Origin: Atopobium sp. UBA6362
GTDB taxonomy: Bacteria > Actinomycetota > Coriobacteriia > Coriobacteriales > Atopobiaceae
Length of the DNA: 17,343 bases
Assembly: GCA_002440065.1 (NCBI GenBank)
Contig: DJRK01000012.1
Coordinates: 229-17,571 of the forward strand
Direction: 5' to 3'
The notes below the pieces were generated by a model that was not told the origin of the DNA, made no database searches, and was given only the letters and a program-made list of their open reading frames with translations. The stretch's first letter is position 1. Each line of letters begins with the position of its first letter. Shown in pieces: positions 1 to 6,230 of the stretch. The position numbers and the translations under genes were made by a program.

Positions 1-2033
1 CCGGCGGCCCCGGCATGGTGAACGCCGCCTACTCCTCCGGCACCCCCGCCCTGGGCGTCGGCCCCGGCAACACCCCGGCCATCATCGACTCCTCGGCCGA
101 CATCAAGCTCGCCGTCAACTCGATCATCCACTCCAAGACCTTCGACAACGGCATGATCTGCGCCTCCGAGCAGTCCGTGACCGTCCTGGCGGACGTCTAC
201 GACGCCGTGAAGGCCGAGTTCAAGGCCCGCGGCTGCTACTTCCTCAAGGGCGAGGAGCTCGATAAGGTCCGCAAGACCGTCATCATCAACGGCTCCGTGA
301 ACGCGAAGATCGTGGGCCAGTCCGCCTACACCATCGCCCAGATCGCCGGCGTCGAGGTGCCCAAGTCCACGAAGATCCTCATCGGCGAGGCCACGTCCGT
401 CGAGCCCTCCGAGGCCATGGCGCACGAGAAGCTCTCCCCGGTCCTGGGGATGTACAAGGCCAAGACCTTCGACGAGGCCCTTGCCAAGGCCGAGCGCCTC
501 GTCGCCGACGGCGGCTACGGCCACACCTCCTCGCTCTACATCGACGTGAACGAGAAGGAGAAGATCCAGAAGCACTACGAGGCCATGAAGACCTGCCGCG
601 TGCTCATCAACACGCCTTCTTCCCAGGGCGGCATCGGCGACCTCTACAACTTCAAGATGGCCCCGTCCCTTACCCTCGGCTGCGGCTCCTGGGGCGGCAA
701 CTCCGTCTCCGGCAACGTCGGTCCCCAGCACCTGCTCAACATCAAGTCCGTTGCAGAGAGGCGAGAGAACATGCTGTGGTTCCGTACCCCCGAGAAGATC
801 TTCTTCAAGAAGGGCTGCATGCCCGTCGCGCTGCGCGAGCTCAGCGAGGTCTACGGCAAGAAGCGCGCCTTCATCGTGACCGACTCCTTCCTCTACACCT
901 CCGGCTTCACCAAGAAGATCGAGGCCTCCCTCGATGAGCAGGGCATCGTCCACGCGAGCTTCTGGTCCATCTCGCCCGACCCCAAGCTCCAGGACTGCCT
1001 GAAGGGCCTCGAGCAGCTCCGCGCCTTCGAGCCCGACTGCATCATCGCCATCGGCGGCGGCTCCGCCATGGACGCCGGCAAGATCATGTGGTCCATGTAC
1101 GAGAACCCGGACGAGAAGTTCGAGGACATGTCCATGGACTTCATGGATATCCGCAAGCGCGTCTACACCTTCCCCAAGATGGGCAAGAAGGCCTTCTTCG
1201 TCGCCATCCCGACCTCCTCGGGCACCGGCTCCGAGGTCACGCCGTTCTCCATCATCACCGACGCGAACACCGGCACCAAGTGGCCCATCACCGACTACGA
1301 GCTCATGCCTAACATGGCCATCGTCGACACCGACAACATGATGACCCAGCCCAAGGGCCTGACCTCCGCCTCCGGCGTCGACGTCCTGACCCACTGCCTC
1401 GAGGCCTACGCCTCCGTCATGGCGTCCGACTACACCGACGGCCTGGCGCTGCGCGGCATGAAGCTCGTCTTCGAATACCTGCCCCGCGCCTACGACAACC
1501 CGAACGACGTCGAGGCCCGCGACCACATGGCCAACGCCTCCACGCTCGGCGGCCTCGCCTTCGCGAACGCCTTCCTGGGCGTCAACCACTCCATGGCGCA
1601 CAAGCTCGGCGCGTACCACCACATCCCGCACGGCTGGGCCAACGCCGTCATCCTCACCCGCATCCTTCGCTACAACGCGGCTGAGCGCCCGACCAAGATG
1701 GGCACCTTCCCGCAGTACGACCACCCCAAGACGCTGCACCGTTACGCCGAGGCTGCCCGCTTCTGCGGCGTGACCGGCAAGGACGACCACGAGGTGTTCG
1801 AGAAGTTCCTGCAGAAGATCACGGAGCTCTTCGACCACGTGGGCGTCAAGCACACGATCGCCGAGTACGGCGTCGACGAGAAGTACTTCCTCGACACCCT
1901 CGACGAGATGTCCGAGAACGCGTTCAACGACCAGTGCACCGGCGCGAACCCGCGCTACCCGCTCATCTCCGAGATCAAGAGCCTCTACCTCGACGCCTAC
2001 TACGGCCGCGAGCCGAGCTCTTACGAGGACTAG
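1..2033 (+). CDS. adhE: Bifunctional acetaldehyde-CoA / alcohol dehydrogenase (AdhE), 5' end missing
   Basis: AdhE reduces acetyl-CoA to acetaldehyde and then ethanol, regenerating NAD+ in fermentation; the family forms cytosolic filaments called spirosomes. The frame is open from the left edge, so the gene starts outside the window; by comparison with the roughly 870-residue E. coli enzyme about 190 residues are missing. Numbering from the Met at base 15, the aldehyde dehydrogenase half has its catalytic Cys49 in FDNGMICASEQ. The iron-dependent alcohol dehydrogenase half follows from about residue 250, with the nucleotide-binding GGGSAMDAGK near 347 and SGTGSEVTPF near 402. The expected Fe ligands are present: Asp456 and His460 in GVDVLTH, His525 in NHSMAH and His539 in IPHG. 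The C-terminal QCTGANPRYPLISE is typical. The gene stops at TAG, followed by a hairpin. Serine is mostly TCC, consistent with high expression. The Met at 15 is internal, not a start. Confidence 0.97.
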   Translation, partial: GGPGMVNAAYSSGTPALGVGPGNTPAIIDSSADIKLAVNSIIHSKTFDNGMICASEQSVTVLADVYDAVKAEFKARGCYFLKGEELDKVRKTVIINGSVNAKIVGQSAYTIAQIAGVEVPKSTKILIGEATSVEPSEAMAHEKLSPVLGMYKAKTFDEALAKAERLVADGGYGHTSSLYIDVNEKEKIQKHYEAMKTCRVLINTPSSQGGIGDLYNFKMAPSLTLGCGSWGGNSVSGNVGPQHLLNIKSVAERRENMLWFRTPEKIFFKKGCMPVALRELSEVYGKKRAFIVTDSFLYTSGFTKKIEASLDEQGIVHASFWSISPDPKLQDCLKGLEQLRAFEPDCIIAIGGGSAMDAGKIMWSMYENPDEKFEDMSMDFMDIRKRVYTFPKMGKKAFFVAIPTSSGTGSEVTPFSIITDANTGTKWPITDYELMPNMAIVDTDNMMTQPKGLTSASGVDVLTHCLEAYASVMASDYTDGLALRGMKLVFEYLPRAYDNPNDVEARDHMANASTLGGLAFANAFLGVNHSMAHKLGAYHHIPHGWANAVILTRILRYNAAERPTKMGTFPQYDHPKTLHRYAEAARFCGVTGKDDHEVFEKFLQKITELFDHVGVKHTIAEYGVDEKYFLDTLDEMSENAFNDQCTGANPRYPLISEIKSLYLDAYYGREPSSYED

Positions 2034-2050
2034 TCCCTCAAGCGTTGCGC

Positions 2051-2088
2051 GATGGGGCAGGTGGCGGCCTGCCCCATCCGGTTTTGTT
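2051..2088 (+). terminator. Hairpin downstream of adhE, probable terminator or attenuator
   Basis: A perfect 11-bp inverted repeat, GATGGGGCAGG (2051-2061) and CCTGCCCCATC (2068-2078), encloses a 6-base loop and is followed by CGGTTTTGTT. The interrupted T run is weaker than a classical terminator. Only about 45 bases separate it from the next start codon, so read-through into the following kinase gene is plausible. Confidence 0.75.
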
Positions 2089-2132
2089 CGGCATGGCAGG
2101 TTTCAGCACGTTGCCACAAAGGAGGCAGCACT

Positions 2133-2909
2133 ATGGAACTTTCTGAGAACAAGGTGGCCCTCGTCGAGCGCCACAACAAGACCGTCTATCAGGACGGCGA
2201 CCGCATCGTCAAGGTCTTCAAGAAGGGCAAGCCGGCCGGCGACGTCTTCAACGAGGCCATGAACATCGCCCGCATCGGCGAGACCGACATCAAGCACCCC
2301 CATGTGCTCGAGGTCTCCCAGCTCGCGGACGGCTCCTGGGCACTCGCGACCGAGTACGTGCCCGGCACGACTCTTCGCGCCCTTCTCGACGAGGCCGCCG
2401 GCGACGCCGCGAAGACCTCCGAGCTCATCGAGAAGTTCGTCGACCTGCAGGTCGCGGTCCAGGGCACGAAGGCCCCTGACCTCCTGACCAAGCAGAACAT
2501 GAAGTTCGAGAACATGATCTCCGGGCTCCAGGGCGTCGACCCCACGGTCCGCTACGATCTCCAGATGCGCGCCGCCCGCATGAACCTTGGCACCGCCATC
2601 TGCCACGGCGACTTCAACCCGAGCAACGTCATCGTCGCCGATGACGGCAGCCTCTACGTCTGCGACTGGGCGCACGTCACGCGCGGCCTTCCCGAGGCCG
2701 ACGCCGCCCTTACCTACATCCTCTTCAAGATGTACCACGAGGAGCAGGCCGACCTCTACCTCGACCTCTACTCCGTGAAGGCGGACGTGCCCAAGCAGAA
2801 GATCATGTACTGGGTGCCCGTCGTGGCCGCCGTCGAGCTTTCCCGCGGCCGCAACGACGCCGACGACATGCTCTCGAGCTTCGTCGACGCCGCGAACGAC
2901 TACGAGTAG
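2133..2909 (+). CDS. APH/choline-kinase-like phosphotransferase, substrate unknown
   Basis: This 258-residue protein has the signature of the aminoglycoside phosphotransferase/choline kinase fold. It shows an N-lobe with a probable ATP-binding Lys27 in IVKVFKKG and a possible pairing Glu41. Its C-lobe has the catalytic loop HGDFNPSN at 158-165 (Asp160 base, Asn165 metal ligand) and CDW at 177-179 (metal-binding Asp178). Family members phosphorylate small hydroxylated substrates such as choline, sugars, thiamine or aminoglycosides; nothing here identifies the substrate, and a resistance role should not be assumed. The start at 2133 is chosen because AAAGGAGG lies just upstream; an earlier in-frame ATG at 2052 falls inside the hairpin stem after adhE. 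The gene follows adhE at 99 bases, and its serines are mostly TCC, suggesting good expression. A strong terminator ends the unit. Confidence 0.85.
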   Translation: MELSENKVALVERHNKTVYQDGDRIVKVFKKGKPAGDVFNEAMNIARIGETDIKHPHVLEVSQLADGSWALATEYVPGTTLRALLDEAAGDAAKTSELIEKFVDLQVAVQGTKAPDLLTKQNMKFENMISGLQGVDPTVRYDLQMRAARMNLGTAICHGDFNPSNVIVADDGSLYVCDWAHVTRGLPEADAALTYILFKMYHEEQADLYLDLYSVKADVPKQKIMYWVPVVAAVELSRGRNDADDMLSSFVDAANDYE

Positions 2910-2943
2910 TGTTCTTCTCGCATAACGCGGTCCGGTTTGGATG

Positions 2944-2976
2944 CGCCCCGTTGGTTTTGCCGACGGGGCGTTTTTT
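2944..2976 (+). terminator. Rho-independent terminator after the kinase gene
   Basis: An 8-bp perfect stem, CGCCCCGT (2944-2951) and ACGGGGCG (2963-2970), with an 11-base loop is followed directly by six T residues (2971-2976). This is the classical intrinsic terminator layout and closes the adhE-kinase region. Confidence 0.9.
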
Positions 2977-3021
2977 GCGCTGGGGTAGTATGGGGGTGTT
3001 GAATCGATAGGGGAGTTAGGT

Positions 3022-3573
3022 ATGAGGCGTAGGCTCGCAGGTATTCTTTGCACGGTGGTGGCCGTGGTCGCGCTGCTCGGGACCCTGGGGTGCAAATCCG
3101 AGGCAGACGGTGTCAAGGACATCGTCTCAAAGCAGCTCGACGCATACACGGCCTTCGCCTTGGGCGAGGAGCCCAAGGAAGGGGAGCCTCAACCGGTCTT
3201 CGATGACGACGATACGGCCCAGGTGCTCTCGGGCTACGGGATTGACGTGGACGAGTACCACCGGCATCTCTACAAGAACTTCTCGTACAAGATCGACGAC
3301 GCCACGGTCGACGGCGATTCAGCGACGGTCTCGGTTGACGTCGCGAACGCCTCCCTCGACGCGGCTCTCTCGGCTGCTTCCGCGGACTATTCCGCTTGGC
3401 AGGAAACCGACGAGGCGCAGTCGGCCTATGCCGATATGGGCCATCAAGCCCTCTTGGAGAAGCTCATGCAGTTCCTCTACCAGCACCTCGATGCCAATGA
3501 GTCTCCCGAGACGACCACCGTCGACATTCACCTCTCAAAAGCCGATAACGGCGCCTGGCAAATCACTCGCTAG
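3022..3573 (+). CDS. Small predicted lipoprotein of unknown function
   Basis: I do not recognise the family. The 183-residue product begins with MRRR, a hydrophobic stretch (about residues 5-22) and then TLGC with Cys24, which resembles a signal peptidase II lipobox although the -3 position is Thr rather than Leu. The mature part is acidic and hydrophilic. It has a likely helical first third (KDIVSKQLDAYTAFALG), a middle part of alternating polar and hydrophobic residues (KIDDATVDGDSATVSVDV, likely beta strands), another helical part and a final beta-like stretch. This helix-strand-helix-strand order recalls small secreted NTF2-like or DUF-type lipoproteins common in gut actinobacteria and Firmicutes, but no motif proves it. 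AGGGGAG lies 6 bases before the ATG. The gene stands alone between a terminator and a convergent operon. Its TAG stop is the first three bases of an inverted repeat. Confidence 0.8.
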   Translation: MRRRLAGILCTVVAVVALLGTLGCKSEADGVKDIVSKQLDAYTAFALGEEPKEGEPQPVFDDDDTAQVLSGYGIDVDEYHRHLYKNFSYKIDDATVDGDSATVSVDVANASLDAALSAASADYSAWQETDEAQSAYADMGHQALLEKLMQFLYQHLDANESPETTTVDIHLSKADNGAWQITR

Positions 3574-3624
3574 CAATTTGGGGTCCGACCCCAACTTAAC
3601 TTGGTATCCGACCCCAAATTGCTA
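3571..3624. repeat. REP-like palindrome between convergent genes
   Basis: The 15-base arm TAGCAATTTGGGGTC (3571-3585) is perfectly complementary to GACCCCAAATTGCTA (3610-3624), with a 24-base centre. Inside, GGGGTC-C-GACCCC (3580-3592) forms a second small palindrome. TCCGACCCCAA is repeated directly at 3584-3594 and 3607-3617, and the centre CCAACTTAACTTGG is nearly self-complementary. The outermost three bases on each side are the TAG stop codons of the two convergent genes. The GGGGTC/GACCCC core resembles repetitive extragenic palindromes that I recall from other bacteria; that resemblance is from memory. With no T run, it could act as a bidirectional 3'-end stabiliser or terminator. Confidence 0.75.
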
Positions 3625-4104
3625 CTGGTGGCGGTAGGTGACGAAGCGGTAGGGGATACCGGCCTTTGTCTCGCCCTCGCCATCGACGGACTCGATGGCC
3701 CAGCTGGGTTCCTCGTCGAGGTTCGGGAACCAGGCGTCGGCGCCGCAGGTCGTCTCGTTCATGGTCACATAGGCGCGTTCGCACCTGTCCAGGAGTGCGC
3801 GGTAGAGCGACTCGCCGCCGATGAGCCAGACCTTCTCGTCGCCGGCCACGGCCTCGAGCGCCGCATCTATCGTCGAGAAAACCTCGACCCCTTGGGGCGC
3901 ATAGCCCCCCTGCCGAGAAACGACCACGTTTCGCCGCCCTTTGAGCGGGCCTCCCGGGAAGCTCTCGAAGGTCTTGCGGCCCATGAGGACCGTGCTGCCC
4001 ATGGTGAGCGAAACGAAGCGCTGCATATCGGCCTTGTTGCGCACGAGCAGCCGCCCGTCTTTGCCGATGGCCCAGTCGGAAGTGACGGAAACGATGGCGT
4101 CCAT
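3622..4104 (-). CDS. Dihydrofolate reductase
   Basis: This enzyme reduces dihydrofolate to tetrahydrofolate with NADPH in the cytosol, regenerating the cofactor oxidised by thymidylate synthase. The 160-residue length is typical. Visible family marks are the N-terminal MDAIVSVTSDWAIGKDG, the substrate-contacting acid in NKADMQRF (equivalent to E. coli Asp27), the NADPH-binding MGRKTFESF, GRRNVVVSR and the VWLIGGESLYRALL segment. The Pro-Trp pair that normally precedes the acid is Leu-Val here (GRLLVRNKAD), a divergence from the classical enzymes. The ATG at 4104 is preceded by AGGAG and lies 8 bases after the thyA stop, so the two are almost certainly co-transcribed and probably translationally coupled. 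This is the last gene of the minus-strand operon, and its stop lies in the convergent palindrome. I leave the symbol blank because dfrA and folA are both in use. Confidence 0.93.
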   Translation of the reverse strand: MDAIVSVTSDWAIGKDGRLLVRNKADMQRFVSLTMGSTVLMGRKTFESFPGGPLKGRRNVVVSRQGGYAPQGVEVFSTIDAALEAVAGDEKVWLIGGESLYRALLDRCERAYVTMNETTCGADAWFPNLDEEPSWAIESVDGEGETKAGIPYRFVTYRHQ

Positions 4105-4112
4105 GGGGTCTC

Positions 4113-4961
4113 CTAAACGGCGATGGGGATGTTTTTGACCTGCGGCCCGTGCTCGTAGCCCTCCACGATGAGGTCGTCCGTGGTGAAGGCGTAGAAGTCG
4201 TGCACCTCGGGGTTCAGCGTCACCTTTGGCGCGGCGTAGCGCGGGCGCTCTATGAGCTCCTTCACGATGTCCACGTGACGGTCGTAGATGTGGGCGTCGG
4301 CGATCATGTGCACGAGCTCGCCCGGGATCATGTCGACCGTCTGGGCGACCATCATGAGTAGGATCGCGTACTGGCACACGTTCCAGTTGTTCGCGGCGAG
4401 GACGTCTTGGCTGCGCTGGTTGAGCAGCATGTTCAGCGTGGGCTTCTCGTCGCCCTTGCGCTGCGTCACGTTGTAGGTCACGGAGTAGGCGCAGGGGTAG
4501 AGGTTCATCTCGGAGAGGTCGTGGAAGACGTAGGTGTTCGTCATGATGCGGCGGGAGTACGGAGTCTCGCGCAGGTCGTAGAGGACCTTGTCCATTTGGT
4601 CGAAGTCTCCCTGGGGGTAGTGCGACTTCTGCGCGATTTGGTAGCCGTACGCCTTGCCGATCGAGCCCGTCTCGTCGGCCCACTCGTCCCAGATGTGGCC
4701 CTTGAGGTCTTGGATGTTGTTCGATTTGCGCTGGTAGATCCACAGCACCTCGTCCATGGCGGTCTTGAGCGCCGTGCGGCGCAGCGTGAGGGCGGGGAAC
4801 TCCTCGCGCAGGTCGTAGCGGTTGCAGACCCCAAAGCGCTTGATCGTGTACGCCGGGGTTCCGTCCTCCCAGTGGGGGCGGACCTTCTGCCCCTCGGTCG
4901 TGGTGCCGTTCTCGATGATGTCGCGGCACATGGCCACGAAGATGTCGTCTGCCTTGCTCAT
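4113..4961 (-). CDS. thyA: Thymidylate synthase (ThyA type, divergent active-site motif)
   Basis: ThyA methylates dUMP to dTMP using methylenetetrahydrofolate, yielding dihydrofolate for the reductase encoded next. The 282-residue protein has the phosphate-binding PYSRR (134-138), the nucleophile Cys157 in LYPCAYS, the long LLNQRSQDVLAANNWNVCQY segment that includes QRSQD and Asn194, and DAHIYDRHVD (222-231), which positions dUMP. The usual PCH motif is PCA here, so the His after the nucleophile is Ala158; Gln182-Arg183-Ser184 and Asn194 are kept. This looks like a diverged ThyA branch rather than a dead enzyme, and it is unrelated to ThyX. The length is slightly above the 264 residues of E. 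coli ThyA. The ATG at 4961 has AGGAGA upstream. It sits 16 bases after the Nudix gene and 8 bases before the reductase gene. Confidence 0.95.
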   Translation of the reverse strand: MSKADDIFVAMCRDIIENGTTTEGQKVRPHWEDGTPAYTIKRFGVCNRYDLREEFPALTLRRTALKTAMDEVLWIYQRKSNNIQDLKGHIWDEWADETGSIGKAYGYQIAQKSHYPQGDFDQMDKVLYDLRETPYSRRIMTNTYVFHDLSEMNLYPCAYSVTYNVTQRKGDEKPTLNMLLNQRSQDVLAANNWNVCQYAILLMMVAQTVDMIPGELVHMIADAHIYDRHVDIVKELIERPRYAAPKVTLNPEVHDFYAFTTDDLIVEGYEHGPQVKNIPIAV

Positions 4962-4977
4962 GTCTCTCCTGACTTCC

Positions 4978-5394
4978 TTAGAGGAGCTCTGCCGAGAAGT
5001 GCTCGTCCCAAAAAACGCCGATCGATTTCGCGAGGTGCTCGTCGGCCGCGAGCCAGTCGACGCTCATGAGGTCCGCCTGCGAAAGCCAGCGGAGCTCGGC
5101 ATGCTCGAGCGCCTGGGGCTTCGCCTCGGGCGCGAGCGTGCAGACGAACGCCTCCAGGCTCAGGTGGAAATCGTGGTAGTCGTGCTCGACGGTGTCGTAG
5201 GGGTAAACGAGCTGCAGCTCACAGCCCAGTTCCTCACGGATCTCGCGCCGCAGGGCCTCCTCCGGCGCCTCTCCCTCCTCGATCTTCCCTCCGGGAAACT
5301 CCCAGCTCGCGCCCTCGCCCTTGTCCGCTCGCTTCGCGGCCAAGAGCCGGCCGTTGTCCTGGATGAGCGCCGCGGCGACCCGAATGGTCTGCAT
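4978..5394 (-). CDS. MutT-like Nudix hydrolase
   Basis: The 138-residue protein carries a perfect Nudix box at residues 36-58: GKIEEGE, seven residues, then REIREELGC, fitting Gx5Ex7REUxEExGU. The Glu residues of REIREE bind the divalent metals. Before it come MQTIRVAAALIQDNGRLLAA and WEFPGGK, the arrangement of the MutT/CTP-pyrophosphohydrolase subgroup. These enzymes hydrolyse nucleoside triphosphates such as 8-oxo-dGTP to the monophosphate and pyrophosphate, cleaning the precursor pool; the exact substrate cannot be read from the sequence. The ATG at 5394 is preceded by GCAGGAGG, which lies within the last codons of the thioesterase gene, and only 2 bases separate that stop from this start. 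This indicates translational coupling. Its place upstream of thyA and the reductase gene fits a nucleotide-metabolism operon. Confidence 0.92.
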   Translation of the reverse strand: MQTIRVAAALIQDNGRLLAAKRADKGEGASWEFPGGKIEEGEAPEEALRREIREELGCELQLVYPYDTVEHDYHDFHLSLEAFVCTLAPEAKPQALEHAELRWLSQADLMSVDWLAADEHLAKSIGVFWDEHFSAELL

Positions 5395-5396
5395 CT

Positions 5397-6113
5397 TTAT
5401 GCCTCCTGCATCTTCACGACGGCGTAGACGCCCTCGCCGCCGTCGCCCAAGACGACCGTCCGGCCGTTCTCGCACTCGTGCACGACGGGATGGATGGTGT
5501 CGCCCGGCCAGGCCATGGTGCGGTACTGGACGCAGAGCCGCTTGAGCTCGAGGTCGATCCCGAGCTCCTTGAGGGCCGCCTGCGCGAAGAGCACGTACTG
5601 GGCGTTGTTCACGTGGCCGTTCGTGTCGAGGTGCTGCTCGGTCACGTGGATGGGGCCGCACGCCCGGCCCTCTCCCTCCACGGCGATCCTGCGTTCCATG
5701 GGCGGCAGGTCGACGCGGGGCTCGTCCGTGAGGTAGATCTTCTGGGACTCGGGGACGCGGACGACCTTGCCGGCGTTCAGGTCGTAGACGAACCACTGGG
5801 AATCGGCTTTCACGAGCGGCTGGCCCTGGGCGTTCTCGATCTGAAAGCACCTCTGCGCGTGGAGACGCTTAAGCTCGTAGCTCCAGGTCGAGGTCGTGAT
5901 CGTCTCAGCGAAGTCGGGAAGCCGTTCGATCTCTATCTCCCAGGCGGCGAGGATCCATCCGAGCCCCTCGGCCTTGAGGCGGCCGACCCCGTATCCCAGG
6001 TCCTCGGAGTGGAACGTAGAGCAGTCTTGCAGGTAGTTCATCATCGAGACGAGCGAGAGCCGCCCGTTCTCGTCGCATTCGCTGTAACGGACGCGGCTTT
6101 GGAACGAGTACAT
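5397..6113 (-). CDS. Acyl-ACP thioesterase (FatA/FatB-like, hot-dog fold)
   Basis: The 238-residue protein matches the bacterial acyl-ACP thioesterase family, which releases free fatty acids from acyl carrier protein in the cytosol. It has two tandem hot-dog halves. The first starts with SRVRYSECDENGRLSL and includes the helix MMNYLQDCSTFHSEDLG and WEIEIERLP. The second holds the catalytic-type motif HLDTNGHVNNAQY, with Asp163, Asn165 and His167 as the expected catalytic group. I chose the ATG at 6113 because ACTAGGAGGTCAC directly precedes it; in-frame ATGs further upstream at 6131 and 6152 lack such a site. It is the first gene of the minus-strand operon and overlaps the ribosome-binding site of the Nudix gene. 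Why a fatty-acid enzyme heads a thymidylate operon is not clear from sequence. Confidence 0.9.
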   Translation of the reverse strand: MYSFQSRVRYSECDENGRLSLVSMMNYLQDCSTFHSEDLGYGVGRLKAEGLGWILAAWEIEIERLPDFAETITTSTWSYELKRLHAQRCFQIENAQGQPLVKADSQWFVYDLNAGKVVRVPESQKIYLTDEPRVDLPPMERRIAVEGEGRACGPIHVTEQHLDTNGHVNNAQYVLFAQAALKELGIDLELKRLCVQYRTMAWPGDTIHPVVHECENGRTVVLGDGGEGVYAVVKMQEA

Positions 6114-6230
6114 GTGACCTCCTAGTTTCATTGCCTTTGACCTTATCAGCATTTGCGTTGCGGGGTTGTTGATAGAATCGCGATAACAATGAATCTACGG
6201 CCCTCGGCCGGGGAAATCGCGGGAGGTCAC

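Noticed and set aside
2133..2909. Antibiotic (aminoglycoside) resistance gene
   Set aside because: The fold motifs are shared with many metabolic kinases; there is no mobile context, and the codon usage matches the host's highly expressed genes.
2103..3176. Long minus-strand open frame (357 codons) opposite the kinase gene
   Set aside because: It mirrors the GC-rich third positions of the real plus-strand gene, has Val/Asp/Gly-rich low-complexity content, crosses a terminator, and has no recognisable motif.
3622..4929. A thyA-reductase fusion, because one frame is open through both genes
   Set aside because: The upstream part of that frame is out of register with ThyA and reads as Arg/Pro-rich nonsense; each gene has its own start, stop and ribosome-binding site.
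6153..6178. Promoter for the oxidoreductase from TTGCGT and TAGAAT
   Set aside because: The 14-base spacing is too short for a standard housekeeping promoter, and nothing better was found in the gap.
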